Assembly (NCBI RefSeq): GCF_017874545.1
Contig: NZ_JAGGLT010000009.1
Coordinates: forward strand, 1 to 64,000
Length of the DNA: 64,000 bases
Direction of reading: 5' to 3'
DNA from: Thermoanaerobacterium butyriciformans
GTDB lineage: Bacteria > Bacillota > Thermoanaerobacteria > Thermoanaerobacterales > Thermoanaerobacteraceae
The number at the start of each line of letters is the position of its first letter. Position 1 is the stretch's first letter. The position numbers and the translations under genes were made by a program. The notes under the pieces are model-generated. The model ran no database searches. It was not told the origin of the DNA and saw only the letters and a list, made by a program, of their open reading frames with translations. Positions 1 to 9,999 of this stretch are shown here, piece after piece.

Positions 1-546
1 TCTGTGCCGTACACTCTAATTATACCACGATTCCTACTGTCTATCGTGATAGTTTTCGTTTATCGTGATGCTGTCAAAGCATGATGTTTATTTTGGAAAC
101 AACTTCACTTATTAGATACCTATGTTCCTCTTTATGCGAATACAATTTTTGCCAATCAAGCGTTTTTTGTATTTTTACTGATACAATTTTTTAGAGGAAT
201 TCCAAAGGAGTTGGATGAAGCTGCAACAATAGATGGATGTAATTCATTTGAAATATTGATAAGAGTATTACTACCAATTATTAAGCCTGCTATTATTACA
301 GTTATGCTGTTTCAGTTTTTATGGAGTATGAATGATTTTATGGGCCCACTTATTTATATATCAAGTGTAGGGAAATATCCTGTACCTATTGCGCTTAAAA
401 TGGCAATAGATACTACTATGGGTAATTTTGAATGGAATAAGATTATAGCTGTATCAATAATTACACTATTACCGTCAATAATTATATTTTTTGCAGCACA
501 AAAATATTTTGTTGAAGGTATAGCAACAAGTGGATTAAAAGGCTAA
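1..546 (+). pseudogene. Sugar ABC transporter permease (MalG type), 5'-truncated by window and apparently disrupted
   Basis: Frame 1 reads SVPYTLIIPRFLL from base 1, then meets an in-frame TGA at 82-84, and resumes as LLDTYVPLYANTIF. From there it runs through the EAA loop (KELDEAATIDG) to the typical permease C terminus (YFVEGIATSGLKG). The intact paralogue at 30343 has 11 residues between the VP of its VPQF motif and the following Asp; here 29 codons lie between the matching Pro and Asp, so about 18 extra codons including the stop seem to be inserted. The repeat TATCGTGAT occurs at 42-50 and 61-69 inside this insert. Such permeases form the inner-membrane channel for an imported oligosaccharide. 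From its position it would be the last gene of an importer serving the pectin genes. An internal TTG at 211 could start only a fragment. A sequencing or assembly error is possible. Confidence 0.55.
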
Positions 547-566
547 TGTGTATTATCATAGAAAGA

Positions 567-586
567 AACTACTTAGTAGTTGTTTT
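567..586 (+). terminator. Weak hairpin after permease
   Basis: AACTAC (567-572) and GTAGTT (576-581) form a 6 bp stem with a TTA loop, followed by GTTTT. This is at best a weak intrinsic terminator. Confidence 0.3.
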
Positions 587-845
587 GGAAATATTTAAGA
601 ACAATATCTTTAGAATTAAATTATAATAAGTGTTAGCAAAATCATTCATTAAGTTAAATATCAATGAAGTAAATTATAATGAAATTAGTGCTAGATATTA
701 GTTTATAAAGACAACAACAATAATATATAAATTTTACTTTCGAAGCAAAATGGTCATTACCTTAAAATATTGATTAATATAGATTTTAAATAATTTTTAT
801 GTAATTTTAATAAATAGGAAATTTGGTTCAAAGGTGATATGAACT
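587..845. other. AT-rich intergenic region before the deacetylase gene
   Basis: No ORF with a credible ribosome binding site is seen. The decamer AAATTATAAT occurs twice (618-627 and 671-680), each copy offering a TATAAT -10-like hexamer, but no convincing -35 lies at the right distance. The region probably carries the promoter of the CE4-esterase-CE8-GH28-uxaBA run, but I cannot place it. Confidence 0.4.
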
Positions 846-1646
846 ATGAAGATAACTTTCAATTATTATTTCGGGGCCAAGAAAAAAGCATTAACAATGA
901 GTTACGATGATGGACAGATATATGATAGAAGATTGGTGGAAATATTTAATAAATATGGTATCAAGGGGACTTTTAATTTGAATTCTGGAAATTTTGATAA
1001 AGAACCATATGTTTCAAGTACAGAGATAAAGAATTTGTATCAAAATCACGAAGTTGCAGTTCATTCATTGAATCATCCGTATTTGACATTAATACCGCGG
1101 GAAGATTTGGTAGAGCAAGTAATGGAAGACAGGAAAAATCTTGAAGCGATTGTAGGATATCAAGTTTACGGTATGGCATACCCATTTGGTGATTATGATG
1201 ATGAACTGTTGAAGAGTCTTCCATCCTTTGGTATAGAGTACTCCAGAACGACGATATCAACGAAGGGGCTTAGACCACCCAATAATTTTTTAGAGTGGCA
1301 TCCGACATGTCATCATAACCAAGATTTAATTGAAAGATGGAAAGAGTTTAAAAATTTAAATGACAAGAAACAAATGTCGCTATTTTACGTCTGGGGCCAC
1401 AGTTATGAATTTGAGAATAACAGCAACTGGCATGTTATAGAGGAATTCTGCAAGATGGCATCCTATGATGAATCTGTGTGGTATGCGACAAATATAGAGA
1501 TATACGATTATATAATGGCATTGAAAAATTTAAAGTTCAGTGCTGATCATAGCATTGTATCAAATCCTTCATCAATACCAGTATGGATTGGTATAGATGG
1601 TGAAGCAGTAAAAATAGATCCTGGTGAGATTATTTACTTAAAGTAA
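846..1646 (+). CDS. Polysaccharide deacetylase-like protein (NodB/CE4 fold)
   Basis: A 266-residue protein with the CE4 signature: SYDDG at residues 19-23 and an H-S-x-x-H pair at His73 and His77. Together these give the Asp-His-His metal triad of NodB deacetylases. A distal metal-dependent hydrolase motif is less clear. There is no signal peptide, so it should act in the cytoplasm, probably on acetylated uronic-acid oligosaccharides given the neighbouring esterase and pectin methylesterase. AAAGGTGAT precedes the ATG. It could act on another acyl or N-acetyl substrate; the fold is firm, the substrate inferred. Confidence 0.8.
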   Translation: MKITFNYYFGAKKKALTMSYDDGQIYDRRLVEIFNKYGIKGTFNLNSGNFDKEPYVSSTEIKNLYQNHEVAVHSLNHPYLTLIPREDLVEQVMEDRKNLEAIVGYQVYGMAYPFGDYDDELLKSLPSFGIEYSRTTISTKGLRPPNNFLEWHPTCHHNQDLIERWKEFKNLNDKKQMSLFYVWGHSYEFENNSNWHVIEEFCKMASYDESVWYATNIEIYDYIMALKNLKFSADHSIVSNPSSIPVWIGIDGEAVKIDPGEIIYLK

Positions 1647-1815
1647 AATCTGAGTTGTAGCAATTTCTTGAATGTTCATGTATATAAATTTGTTTGTTGA
1701 ATTAAATTGTATAATAAAGAAAGTTTAAAATTGTATAGCAATAACAGGATCATGTTTATATACAAAAACGATTATATATTTTTGGTAGGATTTTATATTT
1801 GGGAAGGTGAATTAA

Positions 1816-2859
1816 TTGTTGAAAAAATCAGACGTAAAAAATGAATTTCGTCCACTATATTCTTTAGAAAAACTATATAATTCATCTATACGTTCGATGG
1901 GTTTTGAGATTGATGATCCGTCAGATTTTACACAATGGAAGGAAGAATTAAAAAAGAAATTGATAGAGATTTTAGGTGGTTTTCCAGAACTAATTCCACT
2001 TGAACCACAAGTATTAGAACATAAAGAATTTAATAATTATATAAGAGAAAAAGTAGTTTTCAAGAGTGCACCGTATATTGATGTGCCAGCTTATGTATTA
2101 ATACCTAAGAACATAAATAAAAGAGTGCCTGGTGTAGTTGCATTACATGGACATGGTTATGGGAAAAATGATGTGGTTGGATTATGGGAAGATGGTGAAG
2201 AACGTTCTGTCCCAGATGGTTATGAAGGTAATTTTGGTTTAGAAATTGTAAATAGAGGAATGGTTGTTATTGTACCTGATCAAATAGGATTTGGTGAGCG
2301 ACGGGAAATAGAGGATATACAAAATGGATATAATACAAATTCATGTAGGAAATTAGCTTTTTGGGCTCAATTATTAGGCAAAACAGTTATGGGAATGCGT
2401 GTTTGGGATGTAATGAGATCAATAGATTATCTTACTAATTTACCAATGGTAGATAATGAACGTATAGGTTGTATAGGTATATCGAGTGGAGGAGCTACTA
2501 CATTATTTGCATCAGCCATTGATGAAAGGATTAAAGTAGTGGTAATTAGTGCCTATTTAAATACATTTAAAGATTCTATTCTATCTGTTAGACATTGTGA
2601 ATGTAATTATATACCAGGAATTTTAAAATATGCTGAGATGTATGATATTGCATGTATGATAGCACCGAAACCATTGTTAATAGAAAGTGGTATTAGAGAT
2701 CATATATTTCCTATAGAGGCTGCAAATATAGCTTATGAACATGTTAAAAGAGCTTATAAGTTGTTAAAAGCTGAAGATAAGTTAGATAGGGATATTTTTG
2801 AGGGGCGACATCGTCTCAGTGGATGTAAAGCTTATGATTGGTTAAAAAGGTGGCTATAA
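1816..2859 (+). CDS. Alpha/beta-hydrolase, probable carbohydrate acetyl esterase
   Basis: A 347-residue protein of the acetyl-xylan-esterase / dienelactone-hydrolase-like group. It has the oxyanion-side HGHG motif (near residue 112), the nucleophile elbow GISSGG (near residue 220) and a late Asp/His region (IRDHIFP, then GRHRLSG). The start is TTG at 1816, 5 bases after GGGAAGGTGA. No signal peptide is visible, so it is probably cytosolic. Between a CE4-like deacetylase and pectin methylesterase it probably strips acetyl groups from imported pectin or xylan oligomers (inference). Codon use is AT-rich like the flanking genes. Confidence 0.75.
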   Translation: MLKKSDVKNEFRPLYSLEKLYNSSIRSMGFEIDDPSDFTQWKEELKKKLIEILGGFPELIPLEPQVLEHKEFNNYIREKVVFKSAPYIDVPAYVLIPKNINKRVPGVVALHGHGYGKNDVVGLWEDGEERSVPDGYEGNFGLEIVNRGMVVIVPDQIGFGERREIEDIQNGYNTNSCRKLAFWAQLLGKTVMGMRVWDVMRSIDYLTNLPMVDNERIGCIGISSGGATTLFASAIDERIKVVVISAYLNTFKDSILSVRHCECNYIPGILKYAEMYDIACMIAPKPLLIESGIRDHIFPIEAANIAYEHVKRAYKLLKAEDKLDRDIFEGRHRLSGCKAYDWLKRWL

Positions 2860-2958
2860 AATATTTAAATTTAAAATTCAGGAAATAGATAAATTAGATG
2901 AATATTTTGTGTATTTAAAATATAATGAATACTATTTATTTTATTGGAGGTAATGAGT

Positions 2959-3879
2959 TTGCAAAAGATAACAGTATCTAAAAATGGCGATAGCGATTAT
3001 AAATCGCTTCAAGAAGCAATTGATTCTATTAGAGTGCATCCACTCGAGCATGTAACTATCTTTTTAAAAGAAGGCATTTATGAGGAAAAAGTAATTATTC
3101 CAGATAACAAACCAGATCTTAGAATAGTAGGAGAAGGACCACGAAAAACAATTATCAGATTTGGTGATTATGCAGAAAAAATTGATGAAAATAATAAAAA
3201 ATATGGTACTTTTAGAACACCTGTATTTTATGCTCAATCAGATAACTTAATAATTGAAAATCTAACAATTGAAAATATTGCAGGGTTTGGACCTGATATT
3301 GGTCAAGCAATTGCACTTTATGTTTCTGGTGATAAATGTATTTTTAACAATGTTAGTCTATTGGGGAATCAAGATACTTTATACAGTGCAAAGGGAAGAC
3401 AATATTTTTACAAATGTTATATAGAAGGTCATGTGGATTTTATATTTGGATCTGGAACTGTTGTTTTTGATCATTGCACAATACACAGTTTGCGGGATGG
3501 CTTTATAACTGCACCATCTACTCCAAAAGAAAACAAATTTGGTTTTGTATTTTTAGATTGCAATTTGACTAGTTCATCACCAAATAATATAGTTTATCTT
3601 GGAAGACCATGGCGACCATATGGGCATGCAGCATTCATACGAACATGGATGGACACTCATATAATACCAACTGGTTGGGATAATTGGGATAATGTGGAAA
3701 ATGAAAAAACGGCTCGATTTTTTGAATATTGTAATAAAGGACCAGGTGCAATTATTGAAAAAAGAGTTAAATGGTCTCATCAATTGACCACATCAGAATC
3801 ATTGGAATATACAGTAGAAAATATATTTACAATTAAGGATGAATGGGTTCCTAATGTAAAAGCTCAAAACAATAATTAA
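2959..3879 (+). CDS. Pectin methylesterase (CE8), cytoplasmic form
   Basis: A right-handed beta-helix pectinesterase with the CE8 signatures GNQDTLY, DFIFGSG (catalytic Asp) and LGRPWRPYG (catalytic Arg). It removes methyl esters from galacturonan, giving methanol and free carboxylates. The in-frame ATG at 2953 lies only 2 bases after GGAGG (2946-2950). TTG at 2959 has an 8-base spacing and gives the usual N terminus LQKITVSKNG, so I chose it. There is no signal peptide, unlike secreted pectinesterases, which suggests action on imported oligogalacturonides. It is followed 36 bases later by the GH28 gene and is probably cotranscribed. Confidence 0.9.
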   Translation: MQKITVSKNGDSDYKSLQEAIDSIRVHPLEHVTIFLKEGIYEEKVIIPDNKPDLRIVGEGPRKTIIRFGDYAEKIDENNKKYGTFRTPVFYAQSDNLIIENLTIENIAGFGPDIGQAIALYVSGDKCIFNNVSLLGNQDTLYSAKGRQYFYKCYIEGHVDFIFGSGTVVFDHCTIHSLRDGFITAPSTPKENKFGFVFLDCNLTSSSPNNIVYLGRPWRPYGHAAFIRTWMDTHIIPTGWDNWDNVENEKTARFFEYCNKGPGAIIEKRVKWSHQLTTSESLEYTVENIFTIKDEWVPNVKAQNNN

Positions 3880-3915
3880 GAGAATATCGTTTATCTTATG
3901 AAAGAAGGAATTAAA

Positions 3916-5478
3916 ATGTTAAAATTAAATCTTATCTCTGTTTCATCAAGGACGATATCTATAGAAGTTGAGAATGATGAGTGTTATTATACTGATAGAG
4001 AGTATGTTTTATATATTAATTCTTTAAATGCTGGTTCTATCAAAACAAATGTTTTTACGATTAAAAACTTGGACCCAGATGAAGAATACAGTATATTAAT
4101 AAAAGATGAAGAGACCAAAGAATTAAGTGACGAACTTGCTATAAGGACAAAGCCTGAGACAGCATATATTAATGTCAGGGATTTTGGTGCAAAAGGCGAT
4201 GGAAAAAATCTCGATACTCTTTCTATACAAGCAGCGATAATGGCATGTCCAGATGGAGGAAGGATATATTTTCCTGAAGGTAAATATCTGACATGCCCAC
4301 TTTTCCTTAAAAGTAATATGACATTGGAATTGGGAAAAGGCGCAGTTTTATTAGGTGCAAAAGAGAGGGAGATGTACCCTATCCTTCCTGGAGAAATAGA
4401 TTGCAAAAAGATTGAGGACAGCTATTTAGGCTCATGGGAAGGTGAAGCAAAAGAGATTTTTGCAAGTTTAATAACAGGAATTGACGTAGAAAATGTGAAT
4501 ATTATTGGAGAAGGCACAATTGACGGCAATTCCAGCTTTGATACATGGTGGCACGACGCAAAGGTCAAAAGAATCGCATGGAGACCTAGAACTATATTCT
4601 TAAACAAGTGCAAGAATGTGTTAATAGAAGGTATTACAATAAAAAATTCGCCTTCTTGGACGATACATCCTCTGCTTTCTCAAAATTTGAAGTTTATCAA
4701 TCTAAATATAGAAAATCCAAAAGATGCACCAAATACTGATGGACTAGATCCAGAGTCATGCAAAGATGTTGTCATCTTAGGAACCAGATTTTCAGTAGGC
4801 GATGATTGCATTGCCATAAAATCGGGGAAATTAGCGATCAGTCGAAAACTGCCAGTTCCATCTGAGAATTTATACATCAGAAATTGTCTGATGGAATATG
4901 GTCATGGAGCAGTTGTAATAGGAAGTGAAATGTCTGGCGGTGTAAAAAATGTGCATGTTGATAGATGCGTATTCAGAAAAACAGATAGAGGAATACGCAT
5001 AAAGACTAGAAGAGGAAGAGGGAGTACAGGCATTATTGATGAGATACATGCTTCAAATATAAAGATGGATAAGGTATTGACTCCATTTACTATAAATAGC
5101 TTTTACTTCTGTGATGCGGATGGAAAGACTGAATATGTGTGGAACAAAGAAAAACTTCCTGTAGATGACAGGACGCCTTATATTGGCAATATATATCTAA
5201 AAGATATAACGTGCAACGATACGCAGGTGGCTGCTGGATATATGTATGGACTTCCAGAAAGAAAGATTGAGAAAGTAACGATGGAGAATATTTATATTAA
5301 ATTTGATTTAAATGCAAAGCCTGATTATCCGGAGATGCTTAGTTTTGTAGATGAAATGTGCAGAAATGGCTTTTACTTAAACAATATTAAAAAGCTGAAA
5401 TTAAAAAATGTAATAGTAGAAAATGCGTCGACAGAGCCTTTTATATTATTGAATATTGATGATGAAAAAATCGAATAG
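3916..5478 (+). CDS. Polygalacturonase, glycoside hydrolase family 28, with N-terminal Fn3-like domain
   Basis: A beta-helix galacturonan hydrolase of about 520 residues with GH28 catalytic motifs NTDGLDP, GDDCIAIKSG, GHGAVVIGSE and RIKTRRGRG. The first ~75 residues look like a small beta-sandwich (Fn3-like) domain, an arrangement common in bacterial exo-acting GH28 enzymes. ATG at 3916 is preferred over ATG 3898 because GAAGGA (3904-3909) lies between them at correct spacing. No signal peptide is seen, so it probably trims galacturonate from imported oligomers in the cytoplasm. Products feed the uronate isomerase step (uxaC is not in the window) and then UxaB. Confidence 0.9.
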   Translation: MLKLNLISVSSRTISIEVENDECYYTDREYVLYINSLNAGSIKTNVFTIKNLDPDEEYSILIKDEETKELSDELAIRTKPETAYINVRDFGAKGDGKNLDTLSIQAAIMACPDGGRIYFPEGKYLTCPLFLKSNMTLELGKGAVLLGAKEREMYPILPGEIDCKKIEDSYLGSWEGEAKEIFASLITGIDVENVNIIGEGTIDGNSSFDTWWHDAKVKRIAWRPRTIFLNKCKNVLIEGITIKNSPSWTIHPLLSQNLKFINLNIENPKDAPNTDGLDPESCKDVVILGTRFSVGDDCIAIKSGKLAISRKLPVPSENLYIRNCLMEYGHGAVVIGSEMSGGVKNVHVDRCVFRKTDRGIRIKTRRGRGSTGIIDEIHASNIKMDKVLTPFTINSFYFCDADGKTEYVWNKEKLPVDDRTPYIGNIYLKDITCNDTQVAAGYMYGLPERKIEKVTMENIYIKFDLNAKPDYPEMLSFVDEMCRNGFYLNNIKKLKLKNVIVENASTEPFILLNIDDEKIE

Positions 5479-5542
5479 ATATTTTTTTAAAATAAAATGT
5501 TCACGTGTGCCAAAATAAATCATATCAAGGAGGATGAAATTG

Positions 5543-6994
5543 ATGAAGTTATCGTCAAAGATTTATAAGGATTATAAGAAATACCCAGAAAAAGTTGTAC
5601 AGTTTGGAGAAGGGAACTTTCTAAGGGCATTTGTCGACTGGATGATTAATGAGATGAATGAAAAAGGCGTTTTTAATGGAAGTGTCGTTGTCGTCCAACC
5701 TTTAAGGAATGGATTAGTTCACCTATTAAATGAGCAGGATGGCCTGTATACGCTTATTCTTCAAGGCATAAAGGATGGAAAGGCTGAGAGGATGCATAAG
5801 ATAATGAACAGCATCAGCAGAGGAATAGATCCATACAGAGATTATGAAAGCTTTCTTAAAGTGGCCGAAAGTGATAGTATAAGATTTGTGGTGTCAAATA
5901 CCACTGAAGCAGGCATTGCATTTGATGAAAATGATAGATTTGACATTACACCGCATAACAGCTTTCCAGCAAAATTGACTGCCTTTATGTATAGAAGGTA
6001 TAAACACTTTAATGGAAGAAGTGACAGAGGTCTTATTGTAATTCCGTGTGAACTTATTGACAAAAATGGTTTGAAGCTTAAAGAAATGATTTTAAAATAC
6101 GCAGATTACTGGAATCTAGAGAAAGGGTTTGTTGACTGGGTAGAAAATGACAATGTATTTTGCTCGGCTTTGGTTGACAGGATTGTAACAGGATATCCAA
6201 AAGAAGATATCGACAAGATACAGGAGGAGATAGGGTACGAAGATAGCCTAGTAGATGTAGGAGAAATATTCCACTTATGGGTTATAGAGGGGCCGAAATG
6301 GATTGAAGAAGAGTTTTCTGCAAGCAAGATTGGCTTAAATGTTAAATTTGTAAATGATATAACACCATACAGGGATAGAAAAGTAAGAATCTTAAATGGG
6401 ATGCATACGACAATGGTACCTATTGCTTATCTATATGGTATAGATACAGTCAAGGAAGCTGTAGAAGACGAAGTGGTAGGCAAATTCATAAGAGATGCTG
6501 CATATGAGGAGATAATGCCAACTTTGGATCTGCCGGAAGACGAGATTAAAGAGTTTGTTAAAGAAGTCTTTGACAGGTTTAAGAATCCATACGTAAAACA
6601 CTACCTGACAAGCATAGCCCTTAATGCAATGTCAAAATATGAGACAAGAGTTTTGCCTTCTCTTTTAGAGTATGTCAAAAGGTTTGGAAAATTACCTCAT
6701 AAACTGGTCTTTTCGCTTTCTGCATATATAGAGTTTTACAAAGGGCAAAGAGGCAGTGAAGTCATACCATTAAATGACGATCCTGAAATACTAAAGATGT
6801 ATCAAAACTTGTGGAAAAACTTCGATGGCAGTTATGATGGTATAAAATATATTGTCACTAGAGTTCTAGAATACGATAAAGTGTGGAGGATGAATCTAAA
6901 TGAAGTCAAAGGCTTAAATGATGCTGTTACAGAGTATCTCTACTCAATTGAGAAAAATGGAATCAAAGAATCCTTAAAAGAGGTGCTAAAATAA
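5543..6994 (+). CDS. uxaB: Tagaturonate reductase (altronate oxidoreductase)
   Basis: A 483-residue member of the long-chain mannitol dehydrogenase family. The N-terminal [11 protein letters not shown] motif is the UxaB version of the dinucleotide-binding region. It reduces D-tagaturonate to D-altronate with NADH. An AAGGAGG at 5527-5533 abuts ATG 5534, so the ATG at 5543, with 9-base spacing, is the likely start. Its stop is one base from the uxaA start, indicating translational coupling. Confidence 0.92.
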   Translation: MKLSSKIYKDYKKYPEKVVQFGEGNFLRAFVDWMINEMNEKGVFNGSVVVVQPLRNGLVHLLNEQDGLYTLILQGIKDGKAERMHKIMNSISRGIDPYRDYESFLKVAESDSIRFVVSNTTEAGIAFDENDRFDITPHNSFPAKLTAFMYRRYKHFNGRSDRGLIVIPCELIDKNGLKLKEMILKYADYWNLEKGFVDWVENDNVFCSALVDRIVTGYPKEDIDKIQEEIGYEDSLVDVGEIFHLWVIEGPKWIEEEFSASKIGLNVKFVNDITPYRDRKVRILNGMHTTMVPIAYLYGIDTVKEAVEDEVVGKFIRDAAYEEIMPTLDLPEDEIKEFVKEVFDRFKNPYVKHYLTSIALNAMSKYETRVLPSLLEYVKRFGKLPHKLVFSLSAYIEFYKGQRGSEVIPLNDDPEILKMYQNLWKNFDGSYDGIKYIVTRVLEYDKVWRMNLNEVKGLNDAVTEYLYSIEKNGIKESLKEVLK

Positions 6995-6995
6995 T

Positions 6996-8486
6996 ATGAA
7001 GGATGTCATAAAAATAAATTCCAGCGACAATGTGGCAGTTGCATTAAGGAATATAAAAAAAGGTGAAGAAATTGTAGAAGATGGTAAAAAAATAACACTT
7101 CTTGATGATGTACCGAGGGGCCATAAAATTGCTTTAGGAAATATTAAAGAAGGACAGAACGTAATAAAGTACGGGTATCCTATAGGTCATGCACTTTCAG
7201 ATATACCTGAAGGTGCATGGGTTCATACCCACAACATGAGTACTAATTTAAGCGGAATTCTAAAATATACTTACAATAAGAGGCAAATTGAGGAAAGTGT
7301 GTATGAGAAAAGAAACATTACTTTTAAGGGATATAGAAGGAAATACGGCAAAGTAGGTATAAGAAATGAGCTGTGGATTGTACCGACTGTAGGTTGTGTA
7401 AATGGTTTAGGAGAAAAAATTATAAACAGATTCAAAGATGAAGTCAAGATAGACAGTATTGACGGAATAGAGATATTTAAACATAGCTATGGGTGTTCAC
7501 AGCTTGGAGATGATCATGCCAATACAAGAACAATTCTAATGGATATAGTAAAGCACCCCAATGCCGGCGGTGTCTTGGTTTTAGGGCTTGGATGCGAGAA
7601 CAACAATATACCTGCATTTAAAGAAAATTTAGGTGAATATGATAAAGACAGAGTCAGATTCTTGGTTGCACAGGATGCTGAAGATGAGGTAGATGAAGGT
7701 GTAAAATTATTAAAAGAACTTTATTACAATATGAAAGAAGATAAGAGGGAAGACGTAGACTTAAGCGAATTGACAGTAGGACTTAAATGCGGTGGCTCTG
7801 ACGGATTTTCAGGCATTACTGCAAATCCTTTAGTTGGTGCTTTTGCAGACTTTATTATATCGCAGGGTGGAAGTGCTGTACTGACAGAAGTCCCTGAGAT
7901 GTTTGGCGCAGAGCAAATGCTTATGGAAAGAGCACATGACGAAGATGTATTTAAAAAGACTGTTAACCTGATAAATGATTTTAAGCAGTACTTCATGAAA
8001 TACGATCAGCCTATATATGAAAATCCTTCTCCAGGAAATAAAGCTGGCGGGATAACAACTCTGGAAGAAAAATCTCTAGGGTGCGTTCAAAAAGGTGGTA
8101 AATCAGAGGTGGTTGATGTCTTAAGGTATGGTGATACGGTTAAGAAGAAAGGGTTAAACCTCTTAAATGCACCTGGAAATGACCTTGTTTCATCTACTGC
8201 ATTAGCAGCTTCAGGATGTCAAATTATTCTTTTTACTACTGGAAGAGGGACTCCTTTTGGAACATTTGTTCCAACAATAAAGATATCTACAAATACTCAA
8301 TTATACCAATTAAAACAAAATTGGATTGATTTCAATGCTGGAACTCTTGTTGAAGATAAAAATATCGATGAAGTTTTAGAAGAATTGGTTAAATATGTAA
8401 TTAAGGTGGCTAGTGGGGAGCTTGTTAATAACGAGAAGAACAATTTTAGAGAGATTGCTATTTTTAAGAATGGTGTAACACTGTAG
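6996..8486 (+). CDS. uxaA: Altronate dehydratase
   Basis: A full-length 496-residue UxaA with an N-terminal SAF-like domain (about residues 1-95) followed by the large dehydratase domain. Motifs include VPTVGCVNG and KCGGSDGFSG. It dehydrates D-altronate to 2-keto-3-deoxy-D-gluconate (KDG), the common intermediate of hexuronate breakdown. It follows uxaB with a 1-base gap. KDG kinase and aldolase genes are not in the window. No anomaly is seen. Confidence 0.93.
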   Translation: MKDVIKINSSDNVAVALRNIKKGEEIVEDGKKITLLDDVPRGHKIALGNIKEGQNVIKYGYPIGHALSDIPEGAWVHTHNMSTNLSGILKYTYNKRQIEESVYEKRNITFKGYRRKYGKVGIRNELWIVPTVGCVNGLGEKIINRFKDEVKIDSIDGIEIFKHSYGCSQLGDDHANTRTILMDIVKHPNAGGVLVLGLGCENNNIPAFKENLGEYDKDRVRFLVAQDAEDEVDEGVKLLKELYYNMKEDKREDVDLSELTVGLKCGGSDGFSGITANPLVGAFADFIISQGGSAVLTEVPEMFGAEQMLMERAHDEDVFKKTVNLINDFKQYFMKYDQPIYENPSPGNKAGGITTLEEKSLGCVQKGGKSEVVDVLRYGDTVKKKGLNLLNAPGNDLVSSTALAASGCQIILFTTGRGTPFGTFVPTIKISTNTQLYQLKQNWIDFNAGTLVEDKNIDEVLEELVKYVIKVASGELVNNEKNNFREIAIFKNGVTL

Positions 8487-8650
8487 ACATGGTAAAATGA
8501 CAGCTATTGCAAGGAGTTTGTATCACAAATAGTCATAGTATCTACTTTATTAAGTATTTTAATACTGACTTTAGTTATATACTTTTAAGGGTTATCTTTC
8601 CTGTGCATTAGATGATTACTATTAAAGCTTCAAAGGGATCGAGGAGAGCA

Positions 8651-9988
8651 ATGATTATCAAAAAGGACATATTCAAATTGATTGGGCCTATAATAACGGA
8701 GCAGACATTTATAAGCTCCATGGGCATAATAAATACAATATTAGCCAGTAGACTTGGAAAAGAAGCTATATCATCTATAGGAATGGCTGACTCAATAAAT
8801 AACATTTTGATTGGATTTTTTTCTTCACTGGCAGTTGGCGGTACAGTTGTCGTAGCTACTTACATTGGTCAAAAGAATCAAAAGGCTGCTAACGAAGCCA
8901 GCAAGCAGATAATGTACTCTGGAGAATTCATTACGATTTTGATAACTATTTTAATATGGTTTTTGAGGTATCATCTTGTTTATTTGCTATTTGGTAAGGC
9001 AGAGAAAATAGTTTTTGAAAATGCAATTTTATACTTAGGGATAAGCCTTATAACATACCCGTTCATAACTGCCCAGTTGGTGGCATTTGGAGTTTTAAGA
9101 GGTGCTGGAGATACCAAGACACCTATGTATATAAATATATTCATAAACGTATTGAATGTTGTTTTAAGTTATTTATTTATATACGGGTTAAAGATTTTAA
9201 GATTTCATGGCATGGGTGTGAAAGGAGCGGCAATAGGTATTGGATTGTCAAGGCTTGTGGGAGCTATAATTGCTTTATATGTTTTAATAAAGGGAACTAG
9301 CGTGATAAAATTAAGCAATTTGCGTTATTTCAAGCCGGATTACAAAATGCTTAGATCTATATTCAATATTGGACTTCCGGCAGGAATTGAGTCGCTTTTA
9401 TTCAGCGGTGGCAAACTTATAACGCAGGTCTTTGTTGTCTACTTTGGAACTGCATCAATAGCTGCCAATTCTATAGGTTTTTCAATACAGCAGATATTCA
9501 ATATACCTGGGAATGCATTAAGCATAGCTTCAACGATAGTTGTTGGCCAGGACATGGGCAGGGGTGATCCAAATGCCGCAAGAAAATCACTGTACTACAT
9601 GACAGCTCTTGCTAGCACATGCATGGGTATACTAGGGCTTGTTTCATATCCATTTTCAAGATTTTTAGTCTCAATATATACCACAAATCAGGACGTCATA
9701 AATATAGCTGTGAAGGTTGTAAGGCTTAATTTGCTGTGTATGGTTTTGTGGGCATTGTCATTTGTTTTGCCTGCAGGATTAAAAGGCGCTGGTGATGCAA
9801 AATATACTCTTATGACATCTATTATTGGCATGTGGGTATTCAGAATAGTATTAGGTTATGTTTTAGGAGTAATTTTAAATTTTGGGCTTGTTGGTGTTTG
9901 GATAGGCATGTTTACAGACTGGGCTGTGAGAGGCATACTTTACCTGACAAGGTTAAGGGGCACGAAGTGGCAGAAAGCTGTGGTATAG
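8651..9988 (+). CDS. MATE-family multidrug/solute efflux transporter
   Basis: A polytopic protein of about 446 residues with roughly 12 hydrophobic segments and two MatE repeats (GxLRGAGDTKTPM in the first half, GLKGAGDAKYTLM in the second). ATG at 8651 follows GAGGAGA (8641-8647) and starts at the usual family N terminus; an upstream ATG at 8612 would add 13 unsupported residues. MATE proteins are Na+ or H+ antiporters exporting organic cations and metabolites. Its place in a hexuronate operon is unexplained; export of a toxic intermediate is only a guess. Confidence 0.85.
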   Translation: MIIKKDIFKLIGPIITEQTFISSMGIINTILASRLGKEAISSIGMADSINNILIGFFSSLAVGGTVVVATYIGQKNQKAANEASKQIMYSGEFITILITILIWFLRYHLVYLLFGKAEKIVFENAILYLGISLITYPFITAQLVAFGVLRGAGDTKTPMYINIFINVLNVVLSYLFIYGLKILRFHGMGVKGAAIGIGLSRLVGAIIALYVLIKGTSVIKLSNLRYFKPDYKMLRSIFNIGLPAGIESLLFSGGKLITQVFVVYFGTASIAANSIGFSIQQIFNIPGNALSIASTIVVGQDMGRGDPNAARKSLYYMTALASTCMGILGLVSYPFSRFLVSIYTTNQDVINIAVKVVRLNLLCMVLWALSFVLPAGLKGAGDAKYTLMTSIIGMWVFRIVLGYVLGVILNFGLVGVWIGMFTDWAVRGILYLTRLRGTKWQKAVV

Positions 9989-9999
9989 AGGTGGTATTT

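Noticed and set aside
8487-8650. Imperfect inverted repeat around 8498-8536 as a terminator after uxaA
   Set aside because: The stem has bulges and no T-run, so readthrough into the MATE gene is more likely.
9832-9999. In-frame extension of the isomerase gene upstream into the MATE gene
   Set aside because: It would overlap 157 bases of the transporter gene in another frame; GAGGTGG and ATG 10000 give a normal start and family N terminus.
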